Under the pieces are notes generated by a model. That model saw nothing but the letters and a program-made list of their open reading frames with translations. It searched no databases and was not told the DNA's origin. A DNA stretch of 64,000 bases from Harmothoe impar (taxonomy: Eukaryota; Annelida; Polychaeta; Phyllodocida; Polynoidae), in contig OX381708.1 of the NCBI GenBank assembly GCA_947462335.1, positions 44,023,377-44,087,376 on the forward strand, in the 5' to 3' direction. This document shows, piece after piece, positions 1 to 12,400 of this stretch (position 1 is its first letter; every line of letters starts with the position of its first letter). The translations under genes were made by a program, and so were the position numbers.

Positions 1-362
1 TAGTGCAACGTTGTATGTATCTCTAGGGTGTTGTAACATAATCAGTAACTCCTCCGACAAGTTGCACTTTTTTTTGCTGAATCATGGTTCGAGCTTTTTC
101 GTGGTACGGTAATAGCAGGTTGACTTGTATATATAGAGAGAAAGTAGCATCTCAGATCTATAGCGATACATCTGGATGTTTGTGTGTGCGCGGCCATATT
201 GGGTTATCTGGGTACACACTTGTTGATCGGAAAATATGTTATGGTTAGTTGTAGCATTCTAGCTGCCCCCTTGATCTCCAGGTGAGTGACCACCTGGTCA
301 TCACCAGCTATGTGTGGGTATACAGTACAACATAGCACCAGTCTACCCTACCGCACATATTC

Positions 363-504
363 AGACATGCCACTTTTCCTACTTTTGTAGGGATTCCTAC
401 TTTTTTTGCTGAAATTTTTGTATTAAATTATGTTTATTTCCTACAGAAAATTGACCAATATTGCAAGATTTCCTACTTTTTGTCGGTGACTGAGTGGCAT
501 CTCT
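363..504. mobile_element. 140-bp MITE with AGAGATGCCACT ends, copy 1
   Basis: TIRs read AGACATGCCACT on the left and, in reverse complement, AGAGATGCCACT on the right. The interior (TTCCTACTTTTG, TTTCCTACAGAAAATTGACC) matches the copy at 17465-17606. Confidence 0.7.
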
Positions 505-541
505 GCATGTTTCACTTTCAGAATCTAACCGGCCATCTAAC

Positions 542-709
542 CAGGGGCTGACCCAGGAATTTGAAATTGGGTGGGGGGGGGGGGGGGTCCACCAAAGTAC
601 CGAAAAGAATCAAATCTTTTTAAGAAATACAAAGGGATGGGGGGGGGGGGGGGAGGAGAGATTCCAGACCGCCCCACCCAACCCTCATCCCACCCTGGAT
701 CTGCCCCTG
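542..709. mobile_element. hAT-like MITE, CAGGGGC ends
   Basis: Begins CAGGGGCTGACCCAGG and ends, in reverse complement, CAGGGGCAGATCCAGG. CTAAC lies immediately on both sides. The inside is G-run rich. The termini resemble hAT elements, though an 8-bp duplication is not seen. Confidence 0.6.
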
Positions 710-3274
710 CTAACATGTTCGGGGCTGCATAGTGATTTGATGTGCAATGCCCTTTGTCGTCATGCCCTAGCGAGTCTACTCACCAGAGTGCATTCATTTA
801 TCACACCGACCGTTCTGGAGTATATCAATCTCATAGGGTTGACAAGATTGAAAATGCATCAGAGATGTCACTTGTCCTACTCACCCCCCATCCAAAATAT
901 AGACCACCTTTGTGTGGGTGTGGAGCCGGGTGTGGGGCCGTAATGGGTATGGCTGGGGCTGATATATCCCATATTGATTAACATACCGGGATGTCATTTT
1001 ACAGCAGTCAATGTACTGTACACATGCCCTGTTGTCACATGAGGGTAGATGCTCATGGAGGGGGCAAGGCCCGGGGGCGAGGGGTGGTGGGTGTATGACA
1101 TGATGAGGGCTCTGTCAACTACCAGTCGTCAGCTGTGTCCCCCAGCCCACCGCATATACTGGTCCAGTATCCTAGAACTGGTCACCATCATATGCTGAGA
1201 TGGTGTTGACATGGGTTGTCCACGTGCGTGGTCAGCCCTACCACACCCACACAGCAACCCCTACCACCTTCTCTATGTATTAAAAGTAGCCATCTAAGGG
1301 ATGCCCCTTCAGTTGCTCCTGTTCTCTCCTGGTCAGCTCACCCAGAGCCCCACCCCTCTGCCGGACAGTCCCAGGCCAGGTCTCCCTGTGGACTTTTGGG
1401 TCTTTTTGGATCTCTAAATACCTATAGAGACTATTCCTAAAGACTCCCGGGCGGATTTCTTAGACACCATGTGGATTCCATCATTGAAGAGGTTGTTTGA
1501 TAAGGCTCGCGGGTAAGAGAATCACTAATGTTTCTTTTGAGGTCTAAAGTTGACATCGAGCTCTCAGGTGTACTTTGTGACCTATCATCATTTATTATGG
1601 GGGGACCACAGGCCGTGGGCAACTTGCCCCATTACATGTAAGAAAGATTTGCAATGGCAATGGGACGCTGGGAATTCTACCCTTGTGATGTGAGAATTGT
1701 CTAGCTCTGAAATGAAGCATTTTCAACACATTAAAGATAGAGATAGAGGAATCAAAGGGTCACAATATCAGGTTACAATGACCGATTTGAGGGTGTGCCA
1801 CACCATGTGTACATGTACAACATTTGAAATATTCCTTCTGGCTGATGCGTATTTAGCATACCTGAGAAGAACATCACGCCACATCGGCTTATCAGTGTGT
1901 CTGTGGATATTGATTTTAGCCTTCTATATATCTAGGTCCGTCTGTTCACAGACAGTAGGTCTGTTCTAGTTACTTTAATATGGACTTACTGTACATTGAC
2001 CCTGTAGATTACTGTGTCTTTTTTAACACCACCACCCCCTCCTATAAACCAAATCCATGAGATCGATAAGAAAAAATTACTAAAAGAAGAAGATAATTGG
2101 ATTAACCTTTTCTGTTATGCATATACAGAGGTATGCTTACACTTCAGTCTTACTTATCTATGTACTAGAATCAGTAGAGGTATTCCGTCAAGTGGTACCC
2201 AACGAATGATGCCCTTATCGTATCTGAATGTACCTTAGACTTTGGATATCGATACCAAGGGTAATAGGAAATTTAGAGGCTTGGTCGTGTGCTTATTGAA
2301 TGTAGTTGGTCGGTAAGAGATTGTGATATCAGGGATGCTGATCTATATACATGTACAAGCTTACATAGATTAAAACCACAGTACTGGGATGGGTTCAGGG
2401 AAAACTAGGACATTCACTAGTATACCTGCACGAATAGTGTCATGATAGTAATCGCACCTAGGCAGGGAATATTATACATGTATTTGAATTTACTGAAACA
2501 GGAAGGTTCAATTGAAGTAATGTTGAAATTACAATAGAATTGATATTGTGTTTAGAAGCAGCAGTATGAAATAAATTGCTGAGTGTGATGTCATGATGTC
2601 ATGACTCAATATCAACATTCATATCAGATCATCAGTATCTATTTTAGTCACATATTGGTGTGTATGCTATATATCCTTATTATGGCCCCGCATGTACACT
2701 CAGCTGTGTGTTGTATACACCAGTGATTCTGTATAGGATAGAGCGTACGGTCTATATTCAATTCTATTCTCTAAGATTCACGGAGCTCATGAATATAATA
2801 TCAGGCCATATAGGTATCTTACAGGTAATAACACATACTAGATATGACTAGTGGACAGGTAGAAACTCCGTAGATCTAAACATTAATACATGGAGACTGA
2901 ACAGAGTTAGGTGAATAGCGTCTGTATTAAAACCTATACACATTTTGGATGCAATAATACTACGACCTGTGATGGTTTGTTGCAACACTATCTTCCGTAG
3001 CCTGCATTGAATTTGTAGCTGTCATGTAGACTAAGGGAATGGTTATTTCTAGATAACTGGATCTCCCCCAACCACCACCACCACCACCACGAGCGTTAAA
3101 ATCAGTTCTCCTTTCCTCCTGTTATTAAATCGACCCCAGTGGCATACGTTATACAGGACAGGATTTATACTTTACAATGTACTAGATGGGGTTATGAGGA
3201 CGTACCTCTCTGAATATAATAAAACAACAACAAAACTGACTTTTCCTAACGTATTACCCCATTGTATTTTACAG

Positions 3275-3428
3275 AGGGAGCGTGAACATGGCTGAGGCAC
3301 ATAATGCCATCGCCTTCTCATTCACGGTCACCGATGACGGGGTCGACGTCAACCTCAACCATGAGGCCATCAAGGCTGTCTGGCAGAGCGGCCTGCGGTC
3401 CTGGAAGAAACGCATGGCACGCCTAAAG
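3275..3428 (+). CDS. CPT1: CPT1 exon 1: start codon and N-terminal regulatory segment (residues 1-47)
   Basis: The acceptor at 3271-3274 (tttacag) puts the exon start at 3275. Thirteen bases of 5' UTR precede the ATG at 3288, so at least one non-coding exon lies upstream. The protein begins MAEAH like vertebrate and insect CPT1, and Glu3 and His5, known malonyl-CoA sensitivity residues, are present. The exon ends in a basic stretch (WKKRMARLK) before the first membrane segment. Donor GTAACC at 3429, phase 0. Confidence 0.95.
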
Positions 3429-6400
3429 GTAACCACCTAACGCTGCTTTAATGTAGCCAACAGTATGCAGGTTCTACAGTTATTCAGCGGCAAATAAATT
3501 ACGGAGCAAGCCTTACCTAAATGGGAACACTTCAACAGAGTTAACCAGTTATGGGCCGCATAGTGATTTAATGTGCTGTCCTCGTTGTCGTAATGCTGCA
3601 TCTATGCATCCCTATCATGATGCTTGAATGTAGCTCTGGCGAGTTACTCGCTAGGGCTGCATTTATGCATCATGGCGACAAAGGACATAGCGCATTAAAG
3701 CATTATGTTGCACTTAAAGGATTCGATATGACAACGACGGCCTACCTGGCAGTATCCTGGTCGTGCCTTCCTGCTGTGTACCAAGTGAACATAGGGCACG
3801 ACTCACTGTGCATCATGCTGACCTCAAGGCCCTGTAATAAACACAATGGCGTAGCTCTTTTTATATGAAATATCGATTCCAAATCTTTATATTACCTATT
3901 AACATGTATCCTCAATCATGAGTTGGTAACTCGAGCAAAACTGATGATCTCATTCATCTCATGCCTAATAAACTGTCAAATATCTATTGATCGTAGAGAT
4001 AAGACCAAGAAGGCAACAGATGATATTAGCCGTTAATACATGTACATAATGAAAGTTGTACAAGTATACATTCTATGTCTATTGTCATTGATCTTCCAGA
4101 ACAACTTCATCAATGGCGTGTACCCTGCATCACCCGTCAGCTGGCTCTTTACCATCACTATGGTTCTGGGCCTCACCTTGGCCGATGTCGACCCCTCCTT
4201 TGGTCTCATCACAAGTCTAAAAGGCATGCCAGGGTCAGTATTGTGTATTAATAATGTATGCGTATAACATAGCAATGTATAAGCAAAAGAGGACATATAT
4301 ATTCAGTCCCAATATGCATAGTTTTTGGGTTTTCCTCAAATATACTTAATCTCTGGAAAAATACTTAATCCCAGAAAATGTGTTGAAAATCGCGGATAAA
4401 CTCTCAATTTGGTGAAAAGAGTTGTTCATTAATGGTAAAAAGAAAAAGTATATAACATGCAGTGGAGTGTAGTCAAATACAATAAATAGCAAAATGATGT
4501 GTGTTGAAAACGTCAGAAATATTAGATCAATCAGCATTTTGATTTGATTTCAACAGTATCCGTAGTCTGGAGGATTCTGGCCGGCTGTACGCTAGCTGCA
4601 TCGCTTATGCTACCATTCTGTGGGTGACCATCATCCTGTGCATCCAGTACCTGCTCAAAGGTCTCCTCACCTACACCTCATGGATGTATGAGCCTCGCGG
4701 CAAGATGTCGCTACGAACCAAGCTCTGGCTAGTAAGTGAAATATTTTCCCAGCAATAAATCAATAAACTTTCCTCCACCCGCACTCCATTGTAACTGGAG
4801 AGCAACCATGTTCAGTGTGTTCTCTATTTTGAGCTTAATATTCCTGAATATGAGATGGCCAAATTTACCGGTAGATAACACATGCTAAATTCAAATTGTC
4901 ACCTTCCGGCATGCTAGCAGGTTGAGCATGACAAAATGGTATACAAAATTCCCCATGATGTGTAGATCAAAAACATCTAAACACCGAGGTGGCGCACTGT
5001 CTTACCAAAGGTGATCGTGCATCAAAAAGCATGGATATCCCTCCATAATAATTAAAATCGTGATAAAACAAGATTTTAACTTTGTGCAGGTTGTGACAAA
5101 AGCGTTAGGCGGCCGGAACCCACTGCTTTACAGCTACCAAGGGTCTCTTCCTAAACTGCCGGTGCCAGACCTGGAGGGTACCATGAACCGCTACTTGAAG
5201 TCCGTGCAGCCCCTGATGGATGAGGAGAAACACAAGCGTATGGAGAAGTTAGTCACCGAGTTCAAGAACGGTATCGGTCCCAAGCTGCAGCGCTATCTCA
5301 CACTCAAGTCCTGGTGGGCCACCAACTATGTAAGTATGGTTAATAGATCATGTGGGAACTTGCTGATTTTTCTCGTCGTAGGAGAGCCAGTACATACCCT
5401 GGTAGAAATGTAGCTCTTTTCCATCAAAAAGTCGTGATGGTTGAATTCTATGTGAATGTTTGAATGCTGGAAATAAAAATAACCACTTATTCACTTAGGT
5501 ATCTGACTGGTGGGAGGAGTATGTTTACCTTCACGGCCGGTCCCCAATCATGGTCAACAGCAATTTCTACGGCATTGTAAGTACACCGCGAACACGCTTG
5601 TCAATGACAATACCGTGCGGTATCCACTCAATTTTGTTAATGTGTAGAATTAAAATTGGCATAAAAATCAACGGTTATGGGTTAGAAACAAGGTTGCATA
5701 TAGACCCCTCACTAGATACATGTACCAGGAATAAAATAGAAAGTCAGTAATTTCACTGATTGTGCTACATTAAGATGTGTAAGAATAACATGATGCTTTA
5801 ACTGCTTGGTAGGATGCAGTATACCGTCACCCAACCACGGTCCAGGTCGCACGAGGAGCCAACATCATCTACGCCATGCTTCAGTTCCGCCGGCAAATCG
5901 ACCGTGAAGAGCTCAAACCTGTAAGTACATAAAAAAAACAATACTCAAACCTTTAAACTTCATGTAAGGCCACACCAAAAAAAAGTTAGTTTATGGGGGA
6001 AAAGGGGGGGAAAAGTCATTAGTGAATTTCGCTCAGCTAATTTTTTCAGGATTTAATTTTCTTTCTTTCTTTTGCTCCTCTTCTCTGAAACCCCGTGGTG
6101 GCAAAACATTTAGTTGTCGCGGGATCAAAGAAAGTAGAAATAGTACAAACTCATTGACAACAAAATGTTTGTTTCAAAATATCCCATTTAATCTATAGTT
6201 GCTGGCACCATTTTCTGGAAATGGAGATCCATAGACCAATTTTTTGGTATGGCTTACTGAAGATGTTATGCATGTGGTCTGCCTGCTGCACAATTCGCCA
6301 TTTTACCCCCTATGGTTTATCTTGAGTTCTAACTCTCTGAATGTGTCGTTTTATAGATTACATAGGTATTTCTTGTCTGTTCAGTTACTTACACTTCATC

Positions 6401-9400
6401 AGCGACCTTTTAACCATAACTAAATATATTGACTGAAATTAAAGGCATGCACCTGGAATGAGAATGTCTTCTTAACAGGCCGGTAGTAAGGGTGAACATT
6501 TGTGTATTAGTGAACATAGTCCTGTTTTAAACTGACCTAGACGAAAAGCATGTGCAATATATAACTTCAATACTATTTATGTTTTAATACCTTTGTTTTG
6601 ACTTTTTGTATGTTGAACTATTGCTTAGTTTTTGTACAAACAATTTCCACCTACTTGTACTAACATTTGAGTCAACACCGACATCTTATTTGCAAATTTT
6701 CATCCACGACAATGAAGATCGTAAGTATTGGATTATGCCACTTCGCAGTTGGCATAAAACCGAAAGTAGGATAAGTCTAATACTTGCTACTAATATAGCG
6801 CACACATTATATGCTCCAATGGAGAAGAACAAAAGGAATGGGGAATGCGGATATTGTAAGGAAAATAAGTGGATTTTACATGGATGTTGTATTTCACAAA
6901 AATATTGTTACCTCCCATGTTAAAGGTTCCCTACAATTTATTTTAGCTGTTCCATTGAAAGTTCCTTATACGTGTGTGTATACGGCGTATCATATTCGTT
7001 CATTGTGGGTTTGTGTCAGGACATGTTGAAAGAAACACATGTTTATTAACACATTCTAAATGGAGGAAAGGATGATAAAAAAAAATACATTGAAAAAAGT
7101 ACCCTTTGTGTCGGTATCAATCTAAAGCATGGTGGGAGGTGTACGGCAGAGTACATAGGATATGTTTTCCATAAAAAAGAAGAGAGCTGCTCCTCTTGAG
7201 GTTTTCTGTTTTGCATAGGATTTCTGTTTTACATGACTTCTTTTTGTTTCATTTATTTGAGGTTTTGGTCAAATAGATAAGAGTGTGAATTAGCAGGTTA
7301 TGGGACATTGGTGTTGCTGTAATATCAATGTTAAGGGTGCCAGGAATGAGCAATGAGGCAATTCTGAATTAATACAAATTGCCTACCGGTGTACTGGTCG
7401 AATCCACCTGTTTGGTTGTGTGTTGTGAAGGAGTCAAGGAATGCAACTCAGGAAGTATATATACTGTATTCGACGTAATAAGCGATCGGGGCGCCTATAA
7501 AGTATTTGTTGTCGCAGTTTAGTACTTAAGAATTGAATTTTCTCTAAAAAAAAGAAAAGCTAGGGTATCTTCTATTCTAGAGAATTTCCCAAGAGGTGGC
7601 GGGGGGGGGGGGGGCGCTTATTACGTCGAATTCAGTATGCGTATTCACTGTGTTGAAAAATGGCTAGTTCTAATGATGCCTGCTTTATGGTTTCTCACAG
7701 ATCTTGCTGAACAAGACAGTCCCCCTGTGCTCATGGCAGTACGAGCGTCTGTTCAACACCACACGTATTCCAGGAGTGGAGGCAGGTCAGTAGCTCTCTA
7801 TTCATCCAAAATGTGCGCCCTTTTGTGTTAAGTTACTTTGGTCCCAAGTGATTCATTTATGCATCACTGATGGGTCTATTTGACAGGGATGCATTTATTG
7901 ATCCATACATCATTCCCACCATATAAGGCATAGGCCGGACTGGAGCTTGCTGCGGCGGCCCGCACTGATAACAGCTGGTAGGGTGGGTACCAGCATGTCC
8001 CTGGAAGTGGGTGTTACCCAGGGACAAGGTACCAGTCAGGGGGTGCCTTATCAGTGGGTTTCACCGCAACCAACGAAGTTTTAAATAGTGGACCCACTGG
8101 TTATGAAGCTAGACTCCTATAGGAGTGCATCAAACCCGTATTGTCAACATGAAAAAAAAGGAATGCAGCCCTGGCAAGTAGACTCGCCAGGGCTTCATTC
8201 ATGCCCCATCCGTGACCATGGCTGTAAATGGTGATGGGTAATACTAAAAAGCATAATGTACATACAGTCAGTATTCCACAACTTTTTTACACTGTTGATA
8301 CCTTTTCTGCTTACAGATAAATTAGTCCACTGGAAAGACTCCACGCACATTGCCGTTTACCACCGCGGGCGTTACTTCAAAGTCTACATTCACTACAAGG
8401 GAAAACTCCTGACACCTCCCCAGATTGAACAGTAAGTAAGGTTCATATGACAATCGATTTGATGGATAACAAGTCTTTCAGAGGTGTGGGGCAGGGGTAT
8501 AGGTTAATATGGCAATGTGTAGGCCTACATGCTGTTCTACAGGGTTCTAATAAGGATTTTGAAGAAAGACCATACCGAATGGCCTGTATATTCAAACAGA
8601 ACATCTTCAGCCAATGAGTGATTCAATTCTTCTGTCAGAATGTCAACAATGACTCTTTTTCTTCTGACAGTATGCTACAAAAGATCATTGATGACACATC
8701 AGTGCCAGTACAAGGCGAAGAGCACCTCGCCGCCCTCACAGCTGGAGACCGGATTCCCTGGGCTAAAGCGCGTACTGACTACTTTGGTAAGGGTGTGAAC
8801 AAGACGTCCTTGGATAGCATCGAAAAGGCTGCCTTTGTCGTCGCACTTGATGAAGATCCTCAGGAATTCGATGTGGTAAGCTGGAGACATTATTTTGAGA
8901 AAATTTGTCACAGAAACCTTTGTATTCAAACCACTGGGAATTATTGCCCTTTTTAAAATTAACGCAAACAAAAAGGAAAGTGTAGCACACTGAATGGTGG
9001 CATGCTCGATCAGGTGCGGCAAATGTTGCTGTTGTACGATTGTATTCAACATCTATGTGCCTCTCCCACTTTGTATACCCGGTAAATAATGACTATTTTT
9101 TATCTTCACCAGAACGACTCTGATAAGTTGGACAAATACACACGGGCAATGCTGCACGGCAAATGCCATGACCGTTGGTTTGACAAAACCTTCACACTGG
9201 TTGTGTGCTCAAATGGACGGGTAAGTTATAGAAATTGATAGCTACATATTTGAATTTAAAATACGTTATGGATCGGTTACCACATCCAAGTTGTTATTGG
9301 CCATGATATTGCATGTTTTCGCTGTTACCAGGGGAACTGATGGCAATTATCAGGAGTGTCTGTCCTTTAGGTCTTACTCAAATAGATGTATGTCTTACCG

Positions 9401-12400
9401 GAATAATGTCTCTTTCCAGATTGGCTTCAACGCTGAACATTCATGGTGAGTTTACTTTCCATGTCGTTTCTTAATGATGTACGAGTTTATGAAATACAGA
9501 CAATGTTTTACAAAACATTTTTATGGGATTTCGGTATTCAAGATAGCCAATAAGACAATCTTAACGTTTCTATATAAGCCGATCTCCTGTTCATGTTTAA
9601 TCTTTATGCTTTACAAAAAAGAGGCTTCTTTCCTGAAAGACGTGTATCCGGTAATGCATTTATGTTGAAATATGTCTGTTATTATTCGATTAAGTATCGT
9701 ATGCATGGAGTGGTGACTAATGTGTAGTAAATGTAAAAATTTACGCTCATTACACTTTTACATGTTCAAACCGATCGCTCACGCCCTTTTCTCGAAAGTG
9801 AAATGTAACTTGAGATCATACAGAGTATCAAATAAATAATGCACTCAATCTGAAGTGATCTAGGGGCAAATTCAAATACACACGGCGGACACTTATGCAA
9901 GTGGATAAGCGACATGTATTGCCTCCTTAGTATTACTCTTAGGCACTGAGTTAAATGTTGACAGACTGCTCCTCAGCTCCACCAGGATGCGCCACTGTCT
10001 TCACACCAGTAACATTTACATTGCTTCCAGGGCCGACGCCCCAATCATGGCCCACCTGTGGGAGTCGGTGATAACGGACGATGTATCGCTCGGCGGGTAG
10101 GATACTTCTTCAGCCTGTAGAGAGTCATGACATAGCCATACTTCCCTTTCTTTTCACTAGTACATGTGTATCCTGTATACTGTTGTCTTTTACTTCTCTG
10201 CCTTTATAACCCCCCTGTAGCATCACACTTGTGTATGTAAGTGCACATTTCTTGCTCTGTCTGTCTTAGCTGAATCTGTAGGTGACTGCTGCTCCAGCCG
10301 CCCTGAGACGTGATAGACGGCAATTCTTTCTTTAGCTTTCAGTTTTGTGATCAGTTAATCCCATGATCTTGTCTGATTGTTACACCACAGGAAGTGTCAC
10401 TGTACCCCATTAATGATTCAAAGATTATCATTCAAGCTTTTCTGTTATCAGCATTATCGTTTTGTCAAAGTCTTATTGGGAAAGGAATGAAAATCTTCAA
10501 AACATTTTTAGAAGACTGTCTGTTATGACATAACATTGGAATCGGTGGCCCTTCCTATTGAGTGTGTATTTATCAGTGGCATAGACTGATGGGCTGCCAA
10601 TGTTAAGACCTGTGCTGCAGTGTTGTACCATTGTGTGGGGCTGTCCGCTTTACTAGCCGCCACGCGGTGTGTGCAGTACTGGCGGCCCGCACTGTTTCAT
10701 ATAGCAACTGCATCCAAGCTCTACCCACCAGGACTCAGATTTTACTATTCTTGTTACAATTGCCACCCTGAAGGCAATGCCCGGTCTGACGACATCTGCC
10801 ATGTTTTTTTACGTATCTGCCTGATATTGTAGGGCCGACGCGCCGATCATGGCTCACTGTTGGGAGGAAACAATAGCTTATGACATGACATCATCAGGGT
10901 ATGATCACTAGTTGTGCCTCGCTATACTGCTTGGTGGTCAAGGTTTCAGCCAAGGCCCCCTACACAGAGTTCAATAACCACCTTTACTCATAAGCATGTT
11001 CACAATAAGATTATAAGACCAACAAACAGAATCTTTCTTCTTTAAGACATATATTGAAACAAAGGGAAAGCTTGATATTTGTGAAAACAACTCAAAGTAA
11101 TATGCTAAAGAACCTTTAGTACAGCCACATGTGTTGACAAAGTCAGCGTAAAATCCTGACTAAGAAGAGAAGTCGAGGTTTCTCAAAAGTGTAGCTACAC
11201 AAAAACTACCTTATATTAGGGACTAAGCAAGTGGGGAAAAAAAACCATTCCCATCTTTACAAGAAGATACTTTCTTGAATCCTCACTTTTTAGTTCCCAC
11301 TACTTTCACTACATCATGTGTCCTTTATCCTAATCCTGACAGATTGACAACTCACTTAAAGCACTTTGAAATTAGAAAAAGTCACATCCAATAATGACCT
11401 ACTGTCAAATATTTAGCTGTGTGCTGAGCAAAAACCGCTAGATGGCGTGTGTGTGCCAGTGCTGATAAGTGACATTTAGTTTGTGGTGAATGACACTAGA
11501 GGACTCCACTCTCTTCACTGCCAGCTATCAGCCAGTTTCTCACGCTATGCCTTTCTCGATATGAGCCAAGATAGGAGCCTCTGAACAAAGTGCTTGCTGA
11601 ATGTCAAGTTGCCAACATTACTGTTTTAACCCATTAGTCTTTAAGCTTTTTTCTTCATTCACTGCAATGTGTCTCTGTAATATAGCTTTCATTTCATGTC
11701 TAATTATTTCTTCTCTCTTCTTTTTACCTTTTCCTTTTCTCACCTGATTGCCTGTTTTGTGTGGCTGCCGTATTCAATAACGTGTATTCTGTGTGCTGCC
11801 ATACCCCTGTACTACTTAACTACCCTGCATGTACAAATCTATACTGTGTGTGTATGTATGTGTGTGCTGACTTATCGCAGGGCCGACGCCCCCATCATGG
11901 GTCACTGCTGGGAGAGCACCCTCGTCGATGAACTTAACATGGGGTAAACTAGACACCTCCCGCTTTGTACCTTGTTTACGTGTGCTGAGTTTTAAGCTAG
12001 GGTATTAATGGAATTTGGTGCTGTTGATTTTGATGTTTTGAATTACCAGGTATGTGGATTCCCTGTTAAAACGGTTTGGGCAGTAAATGTATTGAAGTAA
12101 CATTCTACTGATGTTTAGAATGTTCCTTAACCATCCCAAAGTGGATGGACCACCTTGCTCGGGGTCCTGTAGGTAGTACATGTAGTGGGGGTGGGGCGGG
12201 GGCGGGGCGGGGGGAGTGCATGGCCACTTCTAATTTGAAAGTTGAATACATGGGCGTGTGAGCTGAAACCTACTAATACCTTTCAAATGTTAAATGTCAT
12301 TGGCATGGATGGCATTTACATGTACCCTGGAAACTTCACACTTTAGTACTTAAGAATTCCCTAGAATACCACTAGTGCCCATACTGAGCTAAATTTTATA

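Larger units (their letters stand above)
1..3274 (+). other. 5' flank or first intron of CPT1
   Basis: The 13-base 5' UTR stub of exon 1 shows that a non-coding exon lies upstream, here or outside the window. A consensus donor (CCAG/GTGAGT) at 281-283 is the best visible candidate end for such an exon, but nothing else supports it. The region carries MITE-like elements at 363-504 and 542-709, a hairpin-family fragment at about 722-800 and a CACCAC microsatellite at 3070-3090. No other coding sequence is supported. Confidence 0.6.
5921..7700 (+). other. CPT1 intron 6 with two inverted-repeat elements
   Basis: 1780 bp with good GT-AG ends. It contains an inverted-repeat element at 5964-6257 and a TA-flanked element at 7464-7635. 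Nothing coding is supported in the rest. Confidence 0.85.

Noticed and set aside
281..283. CCAG/GTGAGT donor as the end of a CPT1 5' UTR exon
   Set aside because: The donor is perfect but nothing shows a promoter or transcript; kept only as a remark in the 5' flank entry.
10620..10832. Possible fourth CPT1 cassette or upstream extension of 12B
   Set aside because: An open frame exists, but no ADAPIM-type sequence precedes the acceptor at 10832. The CCGCCACGCGG stretch only resembles intronic sequence near 7945.
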